NCBI RefSeq assembly: GCF_018141105.1
Contig: NZ_CP054839.1
Coordinates: 3,720,001-3,784,000, forward strand
Length of the DNA stretch: 64,000 nucleotides
Direction: 5' to 3'
Origin: Saccharopolyspora erythraea
GTDB taxonomy: Bacteria; Actinomycetota; Actinomycetes; Mycobacteriales; Pseudonocardiaceae
Shown here: piece after piece, positions 31,785 through 40,326 of the stretch
Numbering within the stretch: position 1 is the first letter of the stretch
How the letters are laid out: every line of letters starts with the position of its first letter
The notes under the pieces: model-generated
Database searches by the model: none
What the model was told of the DNA's origin: nothing
The model's input: only the letters and a program-made list of their open reading frames with translations
Program-made: the position numbers and the translations under genes

Positions 31785-33022
31785 TTGCGCACCTCCTGGT
31801 GGACTGCGTCCGCGATCTCCTCGGGGTCCAGCCCCAGCAGCGAGCGGAGGACTTCGCCGGTGTGCTCGCCGATTCCCGGTCCGGGTGAGCGCAGCGGCAG
31901 CGATGAGCGGCCGATGACCGGCACGACACCGGGGAACCCGATTTCGGCGGGCTGCGCGGAGCCGGTGTCGACCTCGAGGGTCTGGATCATCCCGCGCGCC
32001 CGGTACTGCTCGTCGGCGCAGATGTCGGCGGCGGTGTAGATCGGCCCGGCGGGGACTCCGGCGGTCTCCAGCGCCTCCAGCACCTCCGCGCGGGTGTGCG
32101 CGCCGGTCCACGCCTCGATCGCGCTGTCGAGCTCGTCGCGCCGCGCCCACCGCCCCGCGTTGGTCTGCAGGTCGGGTTCGTCGGCGAGGTCGGGCCTGCC
32201 GATCGCGTGCATGTACCGGCGGAAGATGGAGTCCCCGTTCCCGGCGATGACCACGCTGGTGCCGTCGAGGCAGGGGTAGGCGTTGGTGGGGGCGATGCCC
32301 TCCATCCGGCCGCCGGCCCGCCGTCGTTGCACGCCGTAGGCCAGGTGGTCCGGCACGAGGGACTCCATCACGGAGAAGACCGCTTCGTGCAGCGCGATGT
32401 CGACGACGCGTTCGGCCAGCGGTCGCCGCTCGGTGCCGGGCGCCGTCGACCGCCGAAGGAGCGAGACCACGATGCCGAAGGCGGCGTGCAGGCCCGCGAT
32501 CGAGTCCCCTATGGACACTCCGACGCGTGACGGCGGACGGTCGGGCTCACCCACCAGGTCGCGCATCCCGCCCATCGCTTCGGCCACCGCGGCGAAGCCG
32601 GGCCGGCCGGCCAGCGGACCGGTCTGGCCGAAGCCCGAGATGCGCGCGAGGACCAGGTCGGGGTTGACCCCCTCCAACGTCTCGGGGCCCAGCCCCCACC
32701 TCTCCAGCGTGCCTGGACGGAAGTTCTCGATGACGACGTCGCAGTGGCGCACCAGCTCCAGCACGATGTCGCGCCCGCGTGGCTCCTTCAGGTCCAGCGC
32801 GACGGATTTCTTGTTGCGGTTGACGGTGTGGAACAGCATCGAGACCGACCCGGCGTAGAGCCGCCAGTTCCGCAGTTCGTCACCGGTTTCCGGGCGCTCC
32901 ACCTTGATCACCTCGGCACCGAAGTCGGCCAGCATCCGCCCGGCCGTGGGAGCGGCGATGTAGTTGCCGAGTTCGAGGACGCGCACGCCTTCCAGCGGGA
33001 GCGGGGTGCTGTCGTTGCGCAT
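31781..33022 (-). CDS. CaiB/BaiF family (class III) CoA-transferase
   Basis: A 413-residue enzyme that moves CoA between carboxylic acids. It has family marks GVRVLELGNYIAAPTAGRML, DFGAEVIKVERPETGDE, NKKSVALDLKEP and CDVVIENFRPGTLERWGL; the catalytic Asp is expected in GMRDLVGEPD. The ATG follows GAAGAAGGGGG. It lies between gntP (38 bp) and the lyase gene. The acid activated is not known; HMG, citramalate or a similar branched dicarboxylate fits the lyase. Confidence 0.9.
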   Translation of the reverse strand: MRNDSTPLPLEGVRVLELGNYIAAPTAGRMLADFGAEVIKVERPETGDELRNWRLYAGSVSMLFHTVNRNKKSVALDLKEPRGRDIVLELVRHCDVVIENFRPGTLERWGLGPETLEGVNPDLVLARISGFGQTGPLAGRPGFAAVAEAMGGMRDLVGEPDRPPSRVGVSIGDSIAGLHAAFGIVVSLLRRSTAPGTERRPLAERVVDIALHEAVFSVMESLVPDHLAYGVQRRRAGGRMEGIAPTNAYPCLDGTSVVIAGNGDSIFRRYMHAIGRPDLADEPDLQTNAGRWARRDELDSAIEAWTGAHTRAEVLEALETAGVPAGPIYTAADICADEQYRARGMIQTLEVDTGSAQPAEIGFPGVVPVIGRSSLPLRSPGPGIGEHTGEVLRSLLGLDPEEIADAVHQEVRK

Positions 33023-33060
33023 TGTTCCCCCTTCTTCGATCGGGGTCCGGGCGCCGCCGG

Positions 33061-34431
33061 TCACAGGACCAGGCTGAGTGCCAGGACCGGGCCCATCGCG
33101 ACGACCGAGGCGACGGAGACGCCTGCGGAACAGGTCTTGAGGGTGCCGCGGGTGGTCTGGCCCAGCAGCGACTGCAGGAGCCAGAAGGTGTTGCTGGTCA
33201 GGTGCACCATGAACAGCGATCCGGCGCCCGCGGCCAGCGCGATCAGCACCGGGTCGAGGCCGAGCACCGGTGCCAGCGGTGCCAGCAGGCCGGCCGAGGT
33301 GATCGCCGAGATCGTCACCGACCCGACCGCCACGTGCAGGACGGCCGCCATCAGCCAGACCAGGACCAGCGGGGCCCAGGTGTCGGCGGCGAAGTGCTTT
33401 CCGAGGATGTCGCCGAGCCCGGTCTGCTGGATGACTCCGGCGAGGCAGCCGCCGACACCGTTGAGCAGCAGGATCTGGCCGCTGTCGCGCAGCCCGCGGC
33501 CGAGCGACTCCTCGACGGCGGGCTGGCCGATGAACCGCCTGCCGATGAAGCAGGTGCCGACCAGGCCGAGCATCAGGGCCACGACCGGGCTCGACAGGAA
33601 GGAGACCACCGGGTTCTTCCATTCGAGCACGTCGGCCAGCGCTCCCGCGGCGATCAGCACGAGCGAGACGAGCAGCGGCGTGAACAACAGCAGGAGAGGG
33701 GCCTGCCTGCGCGTGCTGGGTGCGGCCAGGGTGCCGGGCCCCTCGCTGCGGACCTGTGCGGCGGGAGCGGCGGCGGTGTCGGGGAGCGGCAGTTCGTCGA
33801 CCTCCGGCTTCCACCAGCCGCGGGTGAGCGCGAACGTCGTCACCGAGATCGAGATCGCCACGGTCGGGATCACCACGACGAGCCCGTAGAACAGGTAGGT
33901 GCCGAGCGGGACGTGCAGCAGCGCGGCCAGCGCCAGCGCGCCGACACCGGGCACGGTGAACACGATTCCGCATTCCAGGCCGATGGCCAGCGCGGTGGCC
34001 ATCCGCGCGGTCCCGTAGCGGCCGAGCTTCGGCGCGATGGCCCTGGCCAGCGGTGCCGAGATCACCAGCAGCACGTCGAGGAAGATCGACTGCAGGAAGG
34101 TCGCGACGGTCAGGGCCATGGCGTGCGGGATGCGCCGGGGCCCCACGGCGCGCAGCAGCGCGTCCACCAGCCGCTCGATGGCGCGCAGGTCGCGCAGGAC
34201 GGCGCCCATGAGCACGCCGAACGCGATGAGCAGGCCGATCTCGGCCATGATGTCGCCGAAACCCTTGGTGATCGCGGTGACCGTCTCCTCGGCTCCGAGG
34301 CCGGCGGAGAGCCCGAGGTAGCAGGAGCCCAGGACCAGGGCTACGACCGGGTTGAACCTGAACCTGACGATCAGCACCACGATGGCCGCTACCGCGACCG
34401 CGGTGTTGATCAGGATTGCCGTGTCAGACAT
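33061..34431 (-). CDS. GntP-family organic acid permease
   Basis: A 456-residue membrane protein with about 12 hydrophobic segments, of the gluconate:H+ symporter family. Marks include AFGVLMGAVLRDLRAIERLV and FLQSIFLDVLLVISAPLARA in the N-half, and HVAVGSVTISAITSAGLLAP and HLTSNTFWLL in the C-half. It is followed by CoA-transferase and lyase genes and is likely the importer for their substrate. Members take up gluconate and other hydroxy acids. Confidence 0.86.
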   Translation of the reverse strand: MSDTAILINTAVAVAAIVVLIVRFRFNPVVALVLGSCYLGLSAGLGAEETVTAITKGFGDIMAEIGLLIAFGVLMGAVLRDLRAIERLVDALLRAVGPRRIPHAMALTVATFLQSIFLDVLLVISAPLARAIAPKLGRYGTARMATALAIGLECGIVFTVPGVGALALAALLHVPLGTYLFYGLVVVIPTVAISISVTTFALTRGWWKPEVDELPLPDTAAAPAAQVRSEGPGTLAAPSTRRQAPLLLLFTPLLVSLVLIAAGALADVLEWKNPVVSFLSSPVVALMLGLVGTCFIGRRFIGQPAVEESLGRGLRDSGQILLLNGVGGCLAGVIQQTGLGDILGKHFAADTWAPLVLVWLMAAVLHVAVGSVTISAITSAGLLAPLAPVLGLDPVLIALAAGAGSLFMVHLTSNTFWLLQSLLGQTTRGTLKTCSAGVSVASVVAMGPVLALSLVL

Positions 34432-34534
34432 TCGCGCGTCCGTTCTTCCGTGCTCCGTTGCACTTCGCTGCGCGCATTCAGCAGCAATATTACCCGCATT
34501 ATGAGCACTTGCCCACGATGTGAGTCAATACAAG

Positions 34535-34550
34535 ATCGGAAGTATCCGAT
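34535..34550. promoter_or_regulatory. Dyad upstream of the gntP operon
   Basis: ATCGGA-AGTA-TCCGAT is a perfect inverted repeat 104 bp before the permease start, in the AT-richer gap (34432-34628) between gntP and the IclR gene. It is a candidate IclR site. Confidence 0.5.
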
Positions 34551-34628
34551 GCGCATGCGGTCAGGGGAGCGGGAAGGGGCGCGTGTCAGGCATCGCGGCC
34601 ATCTCGTCCGACGAGCCGAGCGCGGGGC

Positions 34629-35438
34629 TCAGGAGGGGTAGCGGCCACCGATCGCGCGGGTGATCTGCTCGGCGTGCTCCACCAGCGTGTCCACCCACTC
34701 GACGCACTTCTCCGCGGGCATGCGCAGGGTCGGTCCCTGGATCATCAGCGCCCCGAGCAGGTCGCCCGCGGAGTCGAACACCGGGGCCGCCAGCCCGGAG
34801 GCTCCGTCGATGCGCTCGCCGACGGTGATGGCGTACCCCTCGGCGCGGGTCTGCTTGAGCAGCCTGCGGAGCTCGTCGCGGTCGGTGACCGTGCTGTCGG
34901 TCAGCTGCGGCAGCTCCTCCTGCAGCACCCGCTCGGCCAGCTCGGGGTTCCACGCCAGCAGCACACGCCCGGACGAGCCGACGGGAATCGGCGCGATCTT
35001 GCCCACCGACATCTCCCGGCGCAGGGCGTGGTGGGTCTCGGCGACCGCGACGCACACCCGCTGGGTGCCTTCGGCGCGGAAGAAGCACGCCGTCTCGCCG
35101 GTCTGGTCGCGCAGGTTCTTCAGCACCGGGTTGACGACCTCGAGCACGTCGAGGTCCTTGGCGGCGGCGCCCGCCCAGTAGGCCATCCGGACACCGATCC
35201 GGATCTTGTCCCCCGCGCGGTCGAGGAACCCGTGGGCGACCATGTTCGTGACCAGGCGCTGTACGGTGGACGCGGGCAGCCCGGTCCGTTGCTGGATCTC
35301 ACGAAGGGTCATCGACGACCGGGCGAGGGTGAACGCGTTGAGGATCTCCGCGATCTTGCCCAGGACGAGCAACGGGGCCTGCTTGGTACCGGTACCCGTC
35401 TCGGTAGCGTGCGGCGCGGGCTCGTCTCGGGCAGCCAT
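34629..35438 (-). CDS. IclR-family regulator
   Basis: A 269-residue regulator. The winged helix-turn-helix (about 22-85) has LREIQQRTGLPASTVQRLV; the effector domain (about 95-265) has RVCVAVAETHHALRREMSVG and IPVGSSGRVLLAW. It heads the gntP-CaiB-lyase genes on the minus strand and is divergent from the threonine dehydratase gene with only 29 bp between starts, so it may control both sides. Confidence 0.9.
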   Translation of the reverse strand: MAARDEPAPHATETGTGTKQAPLLVLGKIAEILNAFTLARSSMTLREIQQRTGLPASTVQRLVTNMVAHGFLDRAGDKIRIGVRMAYWAGAAAKDLDVLEVVNPVLKNLRDQTGETACFFRAEGTQRVCVAVAETHHALRREMSVGKIAPIPVGSSGRVLLAWNPELAERVLQEELPQLTDSTVTDRDELRRLLKQTRAEGYAITVGERIDGASGLAAPVFDSAGDLLGALMIQGPTLRMPAEKCVEWVDTLVEHAEQITRAIGGRYPS

Positions 35439-35467
35439 GTCCCGAAGATACGGCAGGAGGAGATCTG

Positions 35468-36733
35468 GTGAGCGAGGTCAGCGAGTCCGGTGTGGTGGGC
35501 GCTCCGGACGTGGAGGCGGCGGCCGGCCGGTTCGCGGGCGTGATCGGGCCGAGCCCGCTGCACCGCAGCGAGCGGCTGTCCGGGCGGTACGGACTGAACG
35601 TCTGGCTCAAGCGCGAGGACCAGCTCGCCGTGCGTTCCTACAAGGCGCGCGGCGCCTACAACCTCATCGCCCAGCTCTCTGCCGAGGAGCGCGAGCGCGG
35701 CGTGGTCTGCGCGAGCGCGGGCAACCACGGTCAGGGGGTGGCCCTGGCGTGCGCTTCGCTGGGCGTGCGCGCCCGGGTCTACCTGCCGAGGACGACGCCG
35801 CGGCAGAAGCGCGACAAGGTCCGCTCGTTCGGCGGCGAGCACGTGCGGATGATCGTGGAGGGCGAGACCTACGACGACGCCGCGGCGGCGGCCAAGGAGT
35901 ACTCCTACTCGACGGGCGCGACGTTGATCCCCGCTTTCGACGATCCGCGCACGATCGCGGGCCAGGGCACCGTGGTCCGGGAGGTCGTCGATCAGCTCGG
36001 CCGCACCCCGGACGCGGTGGTGGTCCCGGTGGGCGGCGGCGGGCTGCTCGCGGGCACCATCGCCTGGCTGCGCGAGACCCACCCGGAGGTGCGGATCATC
36101 GGCGCGGAACCCGCCGGCGCGGCCAGCATGGCGCTCGCGCTGGACGCCGGGCGGCCGGAGACGATGACCGACATCGACCCGTTCGTCGACGGCGCCGCGG
36201 TGCGCACGGTCGGCACCCACACCTACGCGATCACGGCGTCGCGGACGCCTCGGATGGTCGCCGTGCCCGAGGGCCGCATCTGCGTGGAGATGCTCGACCT
36301 GTACCAGTCCGACGGCATCATCAGCGAACCCGCGGGCGCGCTGGCCGCGGCGGCGCTGGACTCCGGCCTCGGTCTCGAACCGGGCGCGACGGTGGTCTGC
36401 GTGCTGTCCGGCGGCAACAACGACGTCAGCCGCTACGCCGAGATCGTCGAACGGGCGCTGGTGTTCCAGGGCCGCAAGCACTACTTCCTGGTGGAGTTCC
36501 CCCAGGAGCCGGGTGCCCTGCGCGGGTTCCTCGACGACGTGCTCGGGCCGGACGACGACATCACCCTGTTCGAGTACGTCAAGCGCAACAACCGCGAAAC
36601 CGGTCCGGCGCTGGTCGGCATCGAGCTCGGCGCGCCCGAGGATCTCGAGCCCCTCATGCGGCGGATGGAGAAGGTCCCGCACCGCGTCGAGCGCGTGCCA
36701 CCGGACAGCCCGCTGTTCACCTTCCTCGTCTGA
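35468..36733 (+). CDS. ilvA: Threonine ammonia-lyase (threonine dehydratase)
   Basis: A 421-residue PLP enzyme deaminating threonine to 2-oxobutyrate. Lys59 in SYKARGA binds PLP, ASAGNHGQGVA and VPVGGGGLLAG form the cofactor pocket, and LSGGNND closes the catalytic domain. Residues 335-421 (KHYFLVEFPQEPGALRGFL) are one ACT-like regulatory unit. GTG start after AGGAGGAG. Length fits the single-ACT biosynthetic type. Divergent from IclR. Confidence 0.93.
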   Translation: MSEVSESGVVGAPDVEAAAGRFAGVIGPSPLHRSERLSGRYGLNVWLKREDQLAVRSYKARGAYNLIAQLSAEERERGVVCASAGNHGQGVALACASLGVRARVYLPRTTPRQKRDKVRSFGGEHVRMIVEGETYDDAAAAAKEYSYSTGATLIPAFDDPRTIAGQGTVVREVVDQLGRTPDAVVVPVGGGGLLAGTIAWLRETHPEVRIIGAEPAGAASMALALDAGRPETMTDIDPFVDGAAVRTVGTHTYAITASRTPRMVAVPEGRICVEMLDLYQSDGIISEPAGALAAAALDSGLGLEPGATVVCVLSGGNNDVSRYAEIVERALVFQGRKHYFLVEFPQEPGALRGFLDDVLGPDDDITLFEYVKRNNRETGPALVGIELGAPEDLEPLMRRMEKVPHRVERVPPDSPLFTFLV

Positions 36734-36829
36734 TCCCACGCGGGAGAGCCGGCCCCTTCAGCGGGTGTTCCTCGATCGCCGCCGGGGTCCGTGCCGCGCG
36801 ATGCCTTGGCGCGGCCGGACCTTGGCAGC

Positions 36830-37183
36830 TCATGCCAGGTGCGGCGACCGCCGGTGCGCTTGCAGGACGGCGGTGAGGAGGCCGGGGAAGAGCGCGTCGA
36901 GGTCGTCCTGGCGCAGCCGGCTCATCCGCGAGGTCCCCTCGTAGTGCTGGCGGATGACGCCGGCCTCGCGCAGCACCCGGAAGTGGTGGGTCGAGGTGGA
37001 CTTGCTCACCGGCAGGCCGAAGGCGATGCAGGCCATCTCGCTGTGCCCGTCGGCCAGCTCGCGCACGATCCGCAGGCGCACGGGGTCGGCCAGCGCGTGC
37101 AGGACGGCCTCCAGGCGGATCTCCTCCCGCTCGGGGTGGGCCAGCCGGCGACCGGACGCGGTGGCTCGCTCGGTGGCGGACAT
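36830..37183 (-). CDS. ArsR-type winged-helix regulator
   Basis: A 117-residue repressor-like protein with a winged helix-turn-helix. ALADPVRLRIVRELAD, CIAFGLPVSKSTSTHHFRVL and AGVIRQHYEGTSRM are the ArsR/SmtB helices. No cysteine pair for metal is evident. It is divergent from an Old Yellow Enzyme gene across a 144-bp gap with a perfect dyad (37218-37233), so it likely represses that gene in response to an electrophile or redox signal. Confidence 0.88.
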   Translation of the reverse strand: MSATERATASGRRLAHPEREEIRLEAVLHALADPVRLRIVRELADGHSEMACIAFGLPVSKSTSTHHFRVLREAGVIRQHYEGTSRMSRLRQDDLDALFPGLLTAVLQAHRRSPHLA

Positions 37184-37217
37184 CGGGACCTCCGTACTTG
37201 CGACTCATCCCACAAAG

Positions 37218-37233
37218 TACGAACACCTTCGTA
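37218..37233. promoter_or_regulatory. Operator candidate between ArsR and the OYE gene
   Basis: TACGAA-CACC-TTCGTA is a perfect inverted repeat. Related half-sites CTCGTAGTACG follow at 37245-37255. It is well placed to control both genes. Confidence 0.6.
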
Positions 37234-37327
37234 GTTTGACAAGCCTCGTAGTACGGCGAGTAGCGTACAAGCCGTTGGTCGCCTCGAGGCCCCGCGAGTC
37301 ACACCCCGACTACGAGGAGAACTACTG

Positions 37328-38440
37328 GTGAGTGCTCTGTTCGCGCCTCTCGCGCTGCGGTCGCTGGAGATTCCGAACCGCGTGTGGATGTCGCCGATGT
37401 GCATGTACTCCGCCGCCGCCGACGGGGAGGACGTCGGTGCTCCGACGGACTTCCACCTCGCCCACCTGGCCACCCGGGCCGTGGGCGGAGCGGGGCTGGT
37501 GATGGTGGAGGCCACCGGGGTGCGAGCCGACGGCCGCATCAGCCCGTGGGACCTCGGCCTCTGGAACGACCGCCAGCAGCAGGCGTTCACCCGTGTCACC
37601 GAGGCGATCCGCGCCCACGGCTCGGTGCCGGCCATCCAGCTCGCGCACGCCGGCCGCAAGGCTTCAGTCGACAAGCCGTGGCGCGGCAACCAGCCGCTGG
37701 CTTCCGCCGACGGAGGCTGGCAGCCCGTCGCGCCCAGCGCGGAGCCCTTCGCCCACCACCTCGTCCCGCACGAGCTCACCGCGGAGGAGATCCAGCAGCT
37801 GGTGCGCGACTTTGCCGAGTCGGCCAGGCGTGCGCTGGCCGCGGGCTTCCAGGTGGTCGAGCTGCACGGCGCCCACGGCTACCTGATCCACTCGTTCCTG
37901 TCGCCGGTGTCCAACAAGCGCACCGACGCCTACGGCGGCTCGCTGGAGAACCGGCTGCGCTTCGCGCTGGAGGTCGTCGACGCGGTGCGGGCGGTGTGGC
38001 CGGACGAGCTGCCGGTCTTCTTCCGCACCTCCGCCACGGACTGGCTGACCGAGAACCCCTCGGACCCGCGCGAGGGCTGGACGGGCGAGGACACCGTCCG
38101 CCTGGCCAAGGAGCTGCAGGCGCGAGGGGTGGACCTGCTGGACGTGTCCAGCGGCGGCCTGGTGCCCGATGCCGAGATCAAGCCCGCGCCCGGGTACCAG
38201 GTTCCCTTCGCCGCCCAGGTCCGCGACGGGGCCGGCATCTCCACGGCGGCGGTCGGCCTGATCCTGGAGCCCGCGCAGGCGGAGGAGATCGTCTCCTCCG
38301 GGCGGGCGGACGCGGTCATGCTCGGCCGCCAGCTGCTGCGCGAGCCCTACTGGGCGCACCGGGCCGCCGAGGAGCTCGGCGAGCAGCCGCGGTGGCCCGA
38401 CCAGTACGGCTACGCCGTCGGCCGCCGCAAGGCAGGCTGA
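37328..38440 (+). CDS. Old Yellow Enzyme (YqjM/NamA-like NADPH:flavin oxidoreductase)
   Basis: A 370-residue FMN enzyme that reduces C=C bonds of enones. The thermophilic-like OYE marks are present: Cys25 in SPMCMYS, His180/His183/Tyr185 in HGAHGYL, and FLSPVSNKRTDAYGG. GTG start after GAGGAG. Control by the divergent ArsR gene is suggested by the operator dyad. Its natural substrate is unknown. Confidence 0.93.
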   Translation: MSALFAPLALRSLEIPNRVWMSPMCMYSAAADGEDVGAPTDFHLAHLATRAVGGAGLVMVEATGVRADGRISPWDLGLWNDRQQQAFTRVTEAIRAHGSVPAIQLAHAGRKASVDKPWRGNQPLASADGGWQPVAPSAEPFAHHLVPHELTAEEIQQLVRDFAESARRALAAGFQVVELHGAHGYLIHSFLSPVSNKRTDAYGGSLENRLRFALEVVDAVRAVWPDELPVFFRTSATDWLTENPSDPREGWTGEDTVRLAKELQARGVDLLDVSSGGLVPDAEIKPAPGYQVPFAAQVRDGAGISTAAVGLILEPAQAEEIVSSGRADAVMLGRQLLREPYWAHRAAEELGEQPRWPDQYGYAVGRRKAG

Positions 38441-38759
38441 AAACCGTCGGCCATGCCGGTCGGCCGGGTCCGCGCGGGCACCGGCCGACCGGCGGGCCGG
38501 AAGGTGCGTCATCCCTCTCTCGCACCGTGCCGAGCCGTGCGACCAGGCGATTCCCGGTTCGGCGCCGGCTCGTGGTGCCGCCCTGCACTGCCAGCACTTC
38601 GTTAGCTCGAGCTATTAGTACGAGTCAGGACGATATGATGGCCTCCGTGCGGGCCCCTGCCGGTTGCCGGGCCCGCGATGTGCGGTGGGGGAGAGGAGCG
38701 GGGCCATCACGAGCCAGGAGATCGCCTCGAACGGCGCGGGCGGGTCGAGGCGGCCGACG
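38441..38759. other. 319-bp gap ahead of the LacI gene
   Basis: It holds the LacI operator (38601-38626). The reading frame of the regulator stays open upstream of the chosen ATG with possible GTG (38685) and TTG (38664) starts, so up to 32 extra residues are possible. Nothing else is seen. Confidence 0.5.
38601..38626. promoter_or_regulatory. Operator upstream of the LacI gene
   Basis: It contains a perfect 12-bp palindrome TAGCTCGAGCTA (38603-38614) and two direct copies of TTAG-C/T-T/A-CGA (38602 and 38615), 13 bp apart. Over 26 positions it matches the site at 40251-40276 at 20, so both are likely bound by the same regulator. Confidence 0.7.
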
Positions 38760-39737
38760 ATGAGCGACGTCGCCGCGCGCGTGGGCGTGTCGCGGCCCAC
38801 GGTCTCGATGGTGATGCGGGGACTGGAGGGGCCCAGCGAGGAGACCCGGCGGAAAGTCCTGCTCGCGGCCGACGAGCTGGGCTACGCGCCCGACACCTCC
38901 GCTCGCCTGCTGCGGCGTCAGCGCAGCCTCCAGCTCGGTGTCGTGTTCACGATGCGCGAGCCGTTCCACGTGGAGCTGGTGGAGCACCTCTACTCGTGCG
39001 CCGCTGCGCGCGGCTACGACCTCGCGCTCGGCGCGCTCACGCCGACCCGCGAGCAGGACCGCGTGGTCGAGGAGCTGGTCAGCCACCGCTGCGAGGGGCT
39101 GATCCTGCTGGACACCGAGAGCGGCACCGCCCCGCTGGGCGCCGTTGCCGCCCACCTCCCGGCCGTCCAGCTCGCCTGCCCCGTCGCCGACAAGTCCCTC
39201 GACGTGGTCCGCAGCGACGACGCGAAGGGCATCCGCCAGGCCGTCGACCACCTCGTGGAGCTCGGCCACCGCGCCATCGCCCACGTCGACGCGGGCAACC
39301 GGCCGGGCGCGGCCGAGCGCCGCCGCGGCTACCGGGCGGGAATGAAGCGCCACGGGCTCGCCGGACACGCCGACATCATCCCCGGCGACTACACCCGCGA
39401 AGCGGGCGCCGCGGCCGCGCAGCAACTCCTGGAGCGCACCGGCCGCCCGACCGCGGTGATCACCGCCAACGACGACTGCGCACTCGGGCTGATCGACTCG
39501 CTGGTGCGTGCCGGGGTCGACGTTCCGGGCGACCTCTCGGTCGTCGGCTACGACGACAGCAGCGTGGCCCGGCTGCCGTTCCTCAACCTCACCACTGTTC
39601 GCCAGGACGCGGCCCGGCTCGCCGAGCTCGCGGTCGATGCGGTGCTCGACCGGCTGGAAGCGGGACGTACCGAAGCCAGGAAGGTGACCCTGGCTCCGCG
39701 GCTGGTCGTGCGCGGCACGACGGCCCCTCCGGCCTGA
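38760..39737 (+). CDS. LacI-family regulator of the downstream sugar operon
   Basis: About 325 residues. The helix-turn-helix and hinge are at the extreme N-terminus (DVAARVGVSRPTVSMVMRG), followed by the two-lobed sugar-binding domain (LGVVFTMREPFHVELVEHLY; VITANDDCALGLIDSLV; LSVVGYDDSSVARLPFLNL). The ATG at 38760 has GAGG upstream, but an earlier start is possible because many relatives carry a few residues before DVA. Matching operators in front of this gene and of 40327 indicate autoregulation and control of the operon. Confidence 0.85.
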   Translation: MSDVAARVGVSRPTVSMVMRGLEGPSEETRRKVLLAADELGYAPDTSARLLRRQRSLQLGVVFTMREPFHVELVEHLYSCAAARGYDLALGALTPTREQDRVVEELVSHRCEGLILLDTESGTAPLGAVAAHLPAVQLACPVADKSLDVVRSDDAKGIRQAVDHLVELGHRAIAHVDAGNRPGAAERRRGYRAGMKRHGLAGHADIIPGDYTREAGAAAAQQLLERTGRPTAVITANDDCALGLIDSLVRAGVDVPGDLSVVGYDDSSVARLPFLNLTTVRQDAARLAELAVDAVLDRLEAGRTEARKVTLAPRLVVRGTTAPPA

Positions 39738-39774
39738 CGGGAACCGCCCGGACGGCGGATCGGGGTTTGGCAGC

Positions 39775-39852
39775 GGTCCCGGATCTGGTCTGGCGGCGGT
39801 CGCGGATCTGGTCTGGAGGCGGATCGGTCTGGCGGCGGATCGGTCTGGCGGA
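39775..39852 (+). repeat. Tandem repeat, 23-bp units then 16-bp units
   Basis: Two 23-bp units (39775-39797, 39798-39820) differ at two positions; they are followed by two 16-bp units reading GGATCGGTCTGGCGG-C/A (39821-39836, 39837-39852) that look like shortened versions. Probably slippage-derived. Confidence 0.85.
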
Positions 39853-39904
39853 GCAATCCGCTCTGTCGGTGACTCCGGCCTAACGGGAACGCCCCTCCTG
39901 TCCT

Positions 39905-39938
39905 GCACGGCGGAGCGCGAGAGCGCTCCCTCTCGTGC
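39905..39938 (+). terminator. Stem-loop after the LacI gene
   Basis: GGAGCGC-GAGA-GCGCTCC (39912-39929) is a perfect stem, enclosed by GCACG/CGTGC. It has no T-run and sits about 170 bp after the stop; it may still be a terminator in this high-GC host. Confidence 0.45.
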
Positions 39939-40034
39939 GGCATCCGCGCCGTCCGGTGCCCCCGAGCCCGGGCGCCCCAGTGGCGAGATCCGTCGTCCCT
40001 CGTAGGCGATGAACCATTCGGCACGGAGGAGCTT

Positions 40035-40182
40035 TCATCGAGCCTGAGTCCGCCGATCGCAAGGGGTAGGGCTGTCATCGAGCCTGAGTCCGCCGTTCGC
40101 AAGGGGTAGGGCTGTCAGCGAGCTTGAATCCGCCGATCGCAAGGGGCAGGGCTGTCGTCGAGCCGGAATCCGCCGACGGCCG
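40035..40182 (+). repeat. 40-bp tandem repeat, 3.7 copies
   Basis: Units begin TCATCGAGCCTGAGTCCGCC and end CAAGGGGTAGGGCTG, at 40035-40074, 40075-40114, 40115-40154 and a partial copy at 40155-40182. Divergence rises from one substitution (copy 2) to several (copies 3 and 4). No frame across it codes well. Confidence 0.92.
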
Positions 40183-40250
40183 GAGACCGCCGCTCGTGCA
40201 CGCCCGGCCAAGTATGTCTTGACAAATCACCGTGGCGCAGTTCACGCTGA

Positions 40251-40276
40251 CTTAGCACGAGTTAATAGCACGATTC
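40251..40276. promoter_or_regulatory. Operator of the sugar operon, matching the LacI gene site
   Basis: Direct copies TTAGCACGA (40252-40260) and ATAGCACGA (40265-40273) are 13 bp apart, the same layout as at 38601-38626. A TTGACA at 40219-40224 would put RNA polymerase just upstream or overlapping, as expected for repression. Confidence 0.7.
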
Positions 40277-40326
40277 AAAGACCCGCTGCCGCTGATGTGC
40301 GGCACGGTCTACGGGAGGACAGACGA

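Larger units (their letters stand above)
39738..40326. other. 589-bp gap rich in repeats and regulatory sequence
   Basis: Between the LacI gene and the operon lie a 23/16-bp tandem tract (39775-39852), a hairpin (39905-39938), a 40-bp tandem tract (40035-40182), a TTGACA box (40219-40224) and the shared LacI operator (40251-40276). The phrase CCGGCCTGACGGGAAC at 39730 recurs as CCGGCCTAACGGGAAC at 39877. No gene is seen. Confidence 0.7.

Noticed and set aside
40035-40182. 40-bp repeats as a CRISPR array
   Set aside because: Units are contiguous with no spacers, diverge progressively, and no cas genes are near.
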